A stretch of DNA of 5,348 nt from Deltaproteobacteria bacterium (lineage in GTDB: Bacteria > UBA10199 > JACPAL01 > JACOUP01). Of this stretch, positions 1 through 5,348 are shown one piece after another. The notes under the pieces were generated by a model. It was not told where the DNA came from. It searched no databases and was given only the letters and a program-made list of their open reading frames with translations. The translations under genes and the position numbers were made by a program. Location: the NCBI GenBank assembly GCA_030649435.1, contig JAUSKE010000044.1, positions 1 through 5,348 of the forward strand. The letters are read 5' to 3'. Each line of letters opens with the position of its first letter. Position 1 is the first letter of the stretch.

Positions 1-9
1 GCCGGGATT

Positions 10-3000
10 ATGGCTCCTCCAAGACCGATAGATCCAAATCGACTCGCTGTGACCGACACGGTCGTCTCTCCGGCAGAAGCTTTGGTCGCGAGTTCGACCC
101 CTCCTGCTGGTACGGGTCATTCCGATCTGGTGAGGAGGGCACTCGCAGCGACGGAACCGACTCCACCTCCCCTCAGCCCAGCCCTTGCAACCCTTTTGGC
201 CCCGTCAGCGGTGGCGCCCGCTAATGAAGAAGCGCTCTTTTCTGGTTGGCAAGGTCAACAAATAACCTACCGTCGGCTGACTCCGATGAATGTGGGTCAA
301 GATGTTGTCATTTATATCCCTGGGCCGGATTCTAAAACTGATTTAGCAACACACCAACTGATACAAGACCTGAACAGGAATGGTGTGACCGTCTGGAGTT
401 TTACCCCCGACGCCTCTCTCGATTGGACAAGACATCTTGGCAATATGAGGGCCTTCGTTGATTTTGTGCGGGGGCAGGAGCCAGGCAAAAGGATCCACCT
501 CGTCGCGGTGAGTGCCAGTTCTTCAGCGGCACGGCTACTGGTTGAAGAATCACCAGAGGTCACTAGCTTCACATTAATCTCTCCTGCCTTTGAATTGACC
601 GAGACACGTGTCAAGGCCTTAGCAGCGTTGGGTCTTACGGTCCCCAGTGTCCTTCTTCCGCCGGAGGGGAGGTCTCCAATATCAGTTCCCACTCTTGCAG
701 TCCTGGCCGGTGATGACCGCGAAGTTGTGAACAGTCGAACTGAGGGAGATCTCGATCGGGATTTTAGAGGTTATCATCAAGTACGAACCTTTGTGGGGCG
801 CCCTCATCAGATCTTTACAGGTAACGGGGCCGACTCCGTTGTTCGTACGATTACAGATTTTATCGTTGGTCATCCATGGGAAGCGACTGAGGCTGAGGCG
901 AGACTTCAATCCCTCCTTGGTGCAGAGTCCCTCTTTGCTCCGGGAGAGCGACAGATCAGTGAAGAAGGTTTGCGAAACAATGTTGGCAATCGTCGGGCAA
1001 TCTTGCGTCATCCAGCCTACCGACGTCTCCAGGCTCTTTATCGGGATCATGCCGAAGAGTTACCACCGGAGACTCATGAGAGGGCCGGTGAAATTATTGG
1101 GGCGGTCGACAATTTTTTTGAACGGCAGCGACAGGCAGATCGGGTTGACGTCAGGCAACTGACCCGCCGGTTTATTTTGCCTTATCCAGATGTTACCCAG
1201 TTTGCCCTTGCAGGGGTCAGCTATTACGATAATGCCAGTCTTGAAGAGGTTGAAACTGTCGATGCCCTTCGATTTGTTATCGAACGTTACAGCAATGCAG
1301 CCAATGTCGTTAACGGTGATGTCACCATATTGGAAAGAAGCCCAGAGGAGAGTTGGCGTCTTAGTAGAACCCACGTGCGAGCTGTTGCAACATTCATCCA
1401 AATTCTGAGAACCCTTCCAAACTATGATGACCTTTTGGCACGTAACATTATCCGTCCCGATATCCTGGCAAATGTTGAAAGACGGTTGGGTGAAATAAGG
1501 GAATTGATTCAAAATCGACCCATTCAGGAGAGAGCAGAACTCGAAAGCGGAGACTTTTCTACAAATTCATCCCTCGTTCGAAGACGGGATCAACTCGCCA
1601 CTACCTTGGGAGAACTCATCCAGGCAGCCCCGCTCTTTGGCATAAACAGTTCGGTGATCGCTCGTCTGGAACGGCAGCGAGAACGGATTGCAAGGATGGC
1701 GGTACCCTCGGCCCTCTATGCCCGTCCAACGACCGATCGAATTTATGAAATGATTTATAGACTCTATTCTATTTTAGGGTCTCTCAGTCGTTCCGCCGAC
1801 TATCCGTCCGACTCGGCATCGGTTCTTGTCGCTGCTTTGGAGCGGGAGGTGGGGCAGTTGACTGATATTTTGGAACGTCCCGTTTCACGTGAGCGACTCC
1901 TGGCCAATCGTTTTGGTGAAGAGCCGTTTTTCCCTTCTGGAAAATGGCGTCTTGAAGAGGAACGTTGGCGGCTCTATCTTGCTGAACCGCGTGCCCTTTT
2001 GGTTCATCCGGTGTTCCGTCGTTTGCAGGCCCTTTACCGAAAACATGCGGATGAGATTCCCGATGCATTGAAACCGCGCGCTGCAGAACTTGTCGGCGAA
2101 GTGGATCGATTTTTTGAGGAGACCCGCGTATCAGATCAGGTGGATAGCCGCGCACTCACTCGCCGGTATCTCCTTCCGGATCCTGGTGTTGCCTCCTTTG
2201 CAACACGGCTCTTGCAACCGTATGGCGTTGAATTAGAGGAGCTTGAAACCGTTGGGGCGTTGGCCCGGTTGACAGTCACGCTCTTCAATGATGCCGCCAC
2301 TGTCTTGATGAACGATGCACAGGCTGGTCGATCAGCGGAGGAGAGTTGGCGCGACCATAATCTCTATCTTAATCTGGCTTCTCGGGCTCTTCGGCTCTTA
2401 CAGGAGTTGCCAATTTATGGCTCTCTTTTGGCCTCGGGGGCGATCCGTCCCGACGTTATCGAGATTGTTGAAAGACGGCTCGAGCAGATTCGAACGATGG
2501 TGCGAGACAATTTAGTTCGGGATCGAGAACTTTTTCCCCATACCCCTCTGACTGAAAATGAAATCCCACGACAGTTAGACTCGTTACAGCGAAACTTAGA
2601 GCTTATTTCGAGAGCTGCTTCTCTTTTTGGTCTTGATTCAGATCAAGCCTCGCTTCTGAAGTTATTGTCAGATCAGATCATCGATCTTTACCCGGCAGAG
2701 CCTCTCTATGGGCGCGAGGCGGTTGCCGAAATAAGGGCTACTTACCAAGAGGCTTATGATTTTCTTCTTCGTCTTTGTGGGTCTGAAAAGATTTCAGGTA
2801 TGGAGAGATCAGCCCTGATTGGCCAGGTGAGGGATGCGATCAATACTATGGGAGGACTCTTGACCAACCCTCCTCCCGTGGCTCTGAATTCATTACCCCC
2901 CGCAACGGCTGAAGAGATCCCATCACTCACCGCACGTCTTCTGGGAACAGAAGAGTTACATGACGGCATGAGCTTTCTTGGGTACGCCGATGATGATGCG

Positions 3001-3834
3001 AGGCCGTTTGAGGCGTACGCTCTTAAGCTACGGCTTCTGCAGGCGAGTGGAGTCTTTCCGGGAACAGCACTCTACCTCGCTGGGGGGATGGACTATCTTC
3101 CGGCCGCCGCCGGTCCTCTCATCACCGTCGATCGGGCTGATGAACTTGGTTCAGGAGCTTTTTTTGGTGTTCTTCGAAATCGATTGGGACGATTGGAAGT
3201 CGCGCAATACCTGCCGACGGGTGAGGAGGCGCGAAAAAGGATAAGGATGGTTCGTTCCGACGTTACTGATACTGCGAACTGGTGGCCACAGGTCGCTGGG
3301 CAAAATGTTCGAACCCTCGTTCTCAAAAATTTTGCCGAGTCGGTATCAACTGCGGGAGGGGATGCAGAGGCGGTGAAGAACGCCCTTCGTTTTGTTGGGG
3401 AGTCGCTCCCGTCAGGTGCCTTTGTCGTCCTCTTTGCCGAAGATGTGGTCTGGGAACCTCTTTTTGAAGAGAGTGGTTTCACCCGTCGTGAATTTCCGGA
3501 TGAGGTGCAGAGGGCTCTTGCTGTCAAGAGCGGTTGGGGCCGGCTCGCCTTCGATACTAAACTATACTATGGGATCGCCACGGTCAGTGGTGGACCGGTG
3601 ATTGTCTTGCAAAAGGGTGCAAGCGGGATCTCTTACCGTTCGTCCCCCCCTGCTATTACCGATCCTTCCAGACGTCGAGAGGGAGAAGAGCTCCTTCCAG
3701 GGTCAGAAGTGGTGGGTGTTGGAGTTGTCGCTCGAGAACTTTTACCTCCTCTAGAAGAGGGGGCCCGTCGGGCCTTTCCGGAACCAGATTCTCCGCCAGT
3801 TCTTGAGGCTCGGGTGCTCCGTTTGATCCGCTAA
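10..3834 (+). CDS. Large multidomain protein: alpha/beta-hydrolase-like domain, duplicated helical module, methyltransferase-like C-terminus
   Basis: I do not recognise this 1274-residue protein as a named family. Residues 1-90 are rich in Pro, Ala, Ser and Thr and look disordered; no signal peptide or membrane segment is visible. Residues about 95-290 read like an alpha/beta hydrolase: strand VVIYIPG (99-105), a nucleophile elbow centred on Ser170 (SASSS in place of GxSxG), Asp235/Asp236 after strand TLAVLAG, and His266 in RPHQ. Residues 297-624 and 629-954 are two diverged copies of one Arg/Glu-rich helical module. Residues about 1000-1205 look like a Rossmann methyltransferase: ALYLAGGMD (1020-1028), acidic Asp1041 after the second strand, Asp1084, TLVLKNF (1102-1108) and FVVLFAED (1138-1145). 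The frame ends in TAA at 3832-3834. It stays open through the nine bases upstream of the ATG, and those bases hold no clear ribosome binding site, so the true start may lie outside the window. The reading frame is certain; the domain assignments are inferred from motif order, and substrates are unknown. Confidence 0.9.
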   Translation: MAPPRPIDPNRLAVTDTVVSPAEALVASSTPPAGTGHSDLVRRALAATEPTPPPLSPALATLLAPSAVAPANEEALFSGWQGQQITYRRLTPMNVGQDVVIYIPGPDSKTDLATHQLIQDLNRNGVTVWSFTPDASLDWTRHLGNMRAFVDFVRGQEPGKRIHLVAVSASSSAARLLVEESPEVTSFTLISPAFELTETRVKALAALGLTVPSVLLPPEGRSPISVPTLAVLAGDDREVVNSRTEGDLDRDFRGYHQVRTFVGRPHQIFTGNGADSVVRTITDFIVGHPWEATEAEARLQSLLGAESLFAPGERQISEEGLRNNVGNRRAILRHPAYRRLQALYRDHAEELPPETHERAGEIIGAVDNFFERQRQADRVDVRQLTRRFILPYPDVTQFALAGVSYYDNASLEEVETVDALRFVIERYSNAANVVNGDVTILERSPEESWRLSRTHVRAVATFIQILRTLPNYDDLLARNIIRPDILANVERRLGEIRELIQNRPIQERAELESGDFSTNSSLVRRRDQLATTLGELIQAAPLFGINSSVIARLERQRERIARMAVPSALYARPTTDRIYEMIYRLYSILGSLSRSADYPSDSASVLVAALEREVGQLTDILERPVSRERLLANRFGEEPFFPSGKWRLEEERWRLYLAEPRALLVHPVFRRLQALYRKHADEIPDALKPRAAELVGEVDRFFEETRVSDQVDSRALTRRYLLPDPGVASFATRLLQPYGVELEELETVGALARLTVTLFNDAATVLMNDAQAGRSAEESWRDHNLYLNLASRALRLLQELPIYGSLLASGAIRPDVIEIVERRLEQIRTMVRDNLVRDRELFPHTPLTENEIPRQLDSLQRNLELISRAASLFGLDSDQASLLKLLSDQIIDLYPAEPLYGREAVAEIRATYQEAYDFLLRLCGSEKISGMERSALIGQVRDAINTMGGLLTNPPPVALNSLPPATAEEIPSLTARLLGTEELHDGMSFLGYADDDARPFEAYALKLRLLQASGVFPGTALYLAGGMDYLPAAAGPLITVDRADELGSGAFFGVLRNRLGRLEVAQYLPTGEEARKRIRMVRSDVTDTANWWPQVAGQNVRTLVLKNFAESVSTAGGDAEAVKNALRFVGESLPSGAFVVLFAEDVVWEPLFEESGFTRREFPDEVQRALAVKSGWGRLAFDTKLYYGIATVSGGPVIVLQKGASGISYRSSPPAITDPSRRREGEELLPGSEVVGVGVVARELLPPLEEGARRAFPEPDSPPVLEARVLRLIR
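898..1881 (+). repeat. Protein-level tandem repeat, copy 1 (residues 297-624 of the large protein)
   Basis: This is the first copy of a helical module of about 330 residues. Landmarks shared with copy 2 are HPAYRRLQALYR at 334-345, the NFFE segment, LTRRFILP, LEEVETV, PEESW ending at Trp449, IIRPD, VERRL at 489-493, APLFG at 540-544 and ALYAR at 568-572. The offset to copy 2 drifts only from 332 to 330 residues, so the duplication is collinear with very few indels. At DNA level the copies differ at most synonymous sites, which indicates an old duplication. I know of no named domain that matches the module. Confidence 0.9.
1894..2871 (+). repeat. Protein-level tandem repeat, copy 2 (residues 629-954 of the large protein)
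   Basis: This is the second copy of the helical module, directly following copy 1. Matching landmarks are HPVFRRLQALYR starting at His666, the RFFE segment, LTRRYLLP, LEELETV, AEESW ending at Trp780, AIRPD, VERRL at 820-824, ASLFG at 870-874 and PLYGR at 898-902. The best-kept parts are the HPxxRRLQALYR helix, the LTRR-LLP segment, EESW and VERRL. The last third is much more diverged than the first. A proline-rich hinge (LTNPPP, 951-956) ends the copy before the methyltransferase-like region. Confidence 0.9.
3745..3774 (+). other. Two overlapping potential RNA hairpins near the 3' end of the large gene
   Basis: CCTCCTCT (3745-3752) can pair with AGAGGGGG (3756-3763) as an 8-base-pair stem with one G-U pair and a 3-base loop. 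GGCCC (3762-3766) can pair with GGGCC (3770-3774) around the loop GTC. The stems share 3762-3763, so they cannot both form fully. The second is followed by only TTT before CCGG, too short for a good intrinsic terminator. The segment also encodes protein (about residues 1246-1255), so the structure may be incidental. Confidence 0.25.
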
Positions 3835-3840
3835 AAAAGG

Positions 3841-3859
3841 GCGCAACCTGATCGTGCGC
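3841..3859 (+). other. Weak intergenic hairpin, not a convincing terminator
   Basis: GCGCA (3841-3845) and TGCGC (3855-3859) form a perfect 5-base-pair stem with a 9-base loop, starting seven bases after the stop codon of the large gene. No T-run follows; the next bases are ATGGCGATAAC. A further tiny GCG/CGC stem (3863-3872) sits just downstream. This could slow exonucleases or weakly attenuate transcription, but nothing marks it as a terminator, so read-through to the downstream gene is likely. Confidence 0.2.
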
Positions 3860-3895
3860 ATGGCGATAACGCTCCAAAATCAATCAGAATTAGGC

Positions 3896-3901
3896 TAATA
3901 T
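3896..3901 (+). promoter_or_regulatory. Possible -10 box upstream of the proline dehydrogenase gene
   Basis: TAATAT resembles the sigma-70 -10 consensus TATAAT and lies within the AT-rich stretch of the gap. The bases at the expected -35 position, TCCAAA at 3873-3878 with 17-base spacing, match TTGACA at only three of six positions. A start near 3908 would leave a leader of about 16 bases that cuts into the ribosome binding site region. It is therefore a weak candidate. It overlaps an 8-base palindrome, TAATATTA (3896-3903). Confidence 0.2.
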
Positions 3902-3917
3902 TAAGGTAAGGACGAGG
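3902..3917 (+). promoter_or_regulatory. Ribosome binding site of the proline dehydrogenase gene
   Basis: A tandem TAAGG (3902-3906 and 3907-3911) followed by GAGG (3914-3917) gives three overlapping Shine-Dalgarno-like cores. GAGG ends six bases before ATG 3924, which is good spacing, and AGGA (3909-3912) is 11 bases away. This decides the start at 3924 over internal ATG codons such as the one at residue 15, none of which I saw preceded by a comparable site. Confidence 0.75.
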
Positions 3918-3923
3918 TTTCTT

Positions 3924-5348
3924 ATGGCAGGCGTGAGGGTTTGTGTAGAAGATCCAGTCGCGGGGATGAGCCGTTGCGATGAGGAGGCTGCCGCTGTAGC
4001 CCAAGAATCAGCCCCCGCCGATCGTGACCGTTATTTCTCTGTCGCCCCAATTTCAATGAGCCTTGCTGCTTCTTCTGCCCCTTCCGAAGCCTTTGCCCAC
4101 CTCGTTGGCGGAGGGGATGGTACCGGCATGCCACCCGATGATGCCTTGGAGGCGCTTGTCTTTGAAGAAGGGACAGCTCTCCTTGAGCGTGCCAGGAGGT
4201 ACGCCAAAGAAGCGGACCATGGCTGGGTCGATACCATTATGGCGATGGCGGCAAGGGATCCAGAGTTTAGAACGAAACTTCTCCTCTTGACCGACCTCCT
4301 CCCCTCTTTGGGGAATGATTCAGCCGCGATCAGTGATCATATCCGTCAGTACCTGAGTGACCACACGATCATGGGAACACTTGCTGCCTTCGCAGATACT
4401 GTCCCCGGTCTGCGCCAACTCTCGGCCTGGATGTTCAGGCAGGGGGTCGATCTGATGGCGAGCCGTTTTCTGGGTGGGGATGATCTTGCCTCAGCCGCCC
4501 CCCGTCTTCAGGCAATGAGTGAAAGGGAACATCCTGTCTACGCTACCATCGCTGTCTTGGGGGAAGAAGTTCAGAGCACGACCGAGGCGGAAGAACATAC
4601 GCGGCACTATGAAGAATTGATCGAGGCGTTGGGAGCGGCCCATCCCGGTCATCAGAGGACAAAGGGAGGAAAACTGGTCTCGGAGGTTTCGGTCAAGTTC
4701 TCAGGGCTGACGGATCATTTTGATGCGATCGATCCAGAAGGTACTTTTGAAACCGTGGCGGCCAATTTTCGAAGAGTCCTTCGTCGGGCTGTTGCCAATG
4801 GGGTCCATATCACGGTCGATATGGAACAGTTTGCGCGGGCCGAACTCAGTTACTATATTTTTATGCGGGTCCTTTCAGAACCGGAGTTTCAGGACCTGCA
4901 AGACATCGAGATTGTCCTTCAATCAAACCTCAGAGATTCGGGACGGTACGCCCAAACCTTGATCCATTGGGTCAATCGGCCTCGTGGGGAGCTCAATATC
5001 GATGGGATTCCAGGGCGTGGGTCTGTTCCGATCCATGTTCGGGTGGTGAAGGGGGCCTATTGGGATTTTGAGACGACCACCTCCACCCAGCAAGGGTGGC
5101 CGATCCCTGTTTATCTGGACAAGCGGGAGACCGATGTCCGTTTTGAAAGTAACCTGAGACGATTGTTGGAGGGATCGCCGATTCGGGTCTCTGTCGGTTC
5201 CCATAGCCCACGCAGTATCGCCTTTGCCTTGGCGCTTAAGAGACAGTTGGGACTCACTTCAGGGAGGGTTTCTTTTGAAACTCTCTTTGGGATGGAGGAG
5301 GATGTTCTCTACGCCTTGGCGGAGGAAGAAGAGGCCCGCGTTTATTTT
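3924..5348 (+). CDS. putA: Proline dehydrogenase domain, probably the N-terminal part of a PutA-type protein (3' truncated by window)
   Basis: The enzyme oxidises L-proline to pyrroline-5-carboxylate with FAD, passing electrons to the membrane quinone pool; it is normally cytoplasmic or peripheral at the membrane. The frame has no stop in the 475 codons seen and ends at a codon boundary. Residues 1-70 are a low-complexity leader. Residues about 75-185 form the helical arm seen in PutA (GWVDTIMAMAARDPEFR, then LTDLLPSL). The catalytic barrel follows: SVKFSGL with Lys258, TVDMEQF with Asp299, LQSNLRD with Gln333, VRVVKGAYWDFE with Arg373, Lys376 and Tyr379, SVGSHS with His427, FETLFGM with Leu454, and RVY with Tyr474. 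By recalled E. coli PutA numbering these correspond to K329, D370, Q404, R431, K434, Y437, H487, L513 and Y540. The Lys-Asp and Asp-Gln spacings are identical to E. coli. The Arg555/Arg556-equivalent motif and any aldehyde dehydrogenase half lie beyond the window. There is no ribbon-helix-helix repressor segment. The proline dehydrogenase call is firm; the bifunctional PutA identity is inferred, since a monofunctional enzyme would look the same here. Confidence 0.88.
   Translation, partial: MAGVRVCVEDPVAGMSRCDEEAAAVAQESAPADRDRYFSVAPISMSLAASSAPSEAFAHLVGGGDGTGMPPDDALEALVFEEGTALLERARRYAKEADHGWVDTIMAMAARDPEFRTKLLLLTDLLPSLGNDSAAISDHIRQYLSDHTIMGTLAAFADTVPGLRQLSAWMFRQGVDLMASRFLGGDDLASAAPRLQAMSEREHPVYATIAVLGEEVQSTTEAEEHTRHYEELIEALGAAHPGHQRTKGGKLVSEVSVKFSGLTDHFDAIDPEGTFETVAANFRRVLRRAVANGVHITVDMEQFARAELSYYIFMRVLSEPEFQDLQDIEIVLQSNLRDSGRYAQTLIHWVNRPRGELNIDGIPGRGSVPIHVRVVKGAYWDFETTTSTQQGWPIPVYLDKRETDVRFESNLRRLLEGSPIRVSVGSHSPRSIAFALALKRQLGLTSGRVSFETLFGMEEDVLYALAEEEEARVYF

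Noticed and set aside
312..692. Minus-strand frame of 126 codons
   Set aside because: It lies wholly opposite the hydrolase-like domain of the large gene, shows no domain pattern, and its product reads as low-similarity basic/serine-rich shadow sequence.
1060..1512. Minus-strand frame of 150 codons
   Set aside because: It is antisense to repeat copy 1, which is clearly the coding strand because the two protein copies are conserved there despite DNA divergence.
1120..1680. Twelve-base direct repeat GAACGGCAGCGA at 1120-1131 and 1669-1680
   Set aside because: Both encode Glu-Arg-Gln-Arg in Arg/Glu-rich helices and sit at non-equivalent places in the module, so codon-level coincidence is the simplest explanation.
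3093..3527. Minus-strand frame of 144 codons, Arg/Ser/Thr rich
   Set aside because: Its composition is typical of a shadow frame opposite a GC-rich coding region, and the plus-strand frame carries the Rossmann-like motif order.
3841..3872. Intrinsic terminator after the large gene
   Set aside because: The stem is only five base pairs and no T-run follows it.
4920..4928. Asn335 as loss of the substrate-contacting Tyr437 of PutA
   Set aside because: Counting along the recalled E. coli sequence places Tyr437 in the KGAYWD motif, which is kept here as Tyr379. The Asn replaces a different tyrosine.
3924..5348. Reading the missing stop codon as a pseudogene or frameshift
   Set aside because: The frame is intact through all 475 codons with conserved catalytic residues in order; the lack of a stop is due only to the window edge.

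Overview
The window is bacterial protein-coding DNA of moderate GC content. It carries two genes, both on the + strand, separated by a short intergenic gap. There is no RNA gene, insertion sequence, CRISPR array or phage signal. The second gene resembles the proline dehydrogenase half of PutA-type enzymes, and its helical N-terminal arm recalls the long PutA proteins of Gram-negative bacteria. I cannot place the organism more closely than a probably Gram-negative, deltaproteobacteria-like or uncultured lineage.

Region 1 (10-3834) is one very long reading frame of 1274 codons. Four parts can be read from it. First is a Pro/Ala/Ser-rich, probably disordered leader. Second is an alpha/beta-hydrolase-like domain with a plausible Ser-Asp-His set but an unusual nucleophile elbow. 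Third is a helical module of about 330 residues present twice in tandem. Fourth is a C-terminal Rossmann-like domain whose motif order resembles a class I S-adenosylmethionine-dependent methyltransferase. I do not recognise the protein as a named family. The combination of these parts is the most unusual thing in the window.

Region 2 (3835-3923) is an 89-base gap. It holds a weak hairpin without a U-tract, a possible -10 box, and a strong purine-rich ribosome binding site made of a tandem TAAGG followed by GAGG. No convincing terminator separates the genes, so read-through from gene 1 into gene 2 is possible.

Region 3 (3924-5348) is the first 475 codons of a proline dehydrogenase, cut by the window edge exactly at a codon boundary just before the expected substrate-binding Arg-Arg motif. 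It may be monofunctional or the N-terminal half of a bifunctional PutA; the helical arm favours PutA. The enzyme would oxidise proline to pyrroline-5-carboxylate using FAD. It lacks the ribbon-helix-helix DNA-binding segment of enterobacterial PutA and instead has a low-complexity leader of about 70 residues.

No functional link between the two genes can be shown from sequence. Shared strand and close spacing are the only connection, together with the fact that both proteins begin with long, probably disordered leaders.
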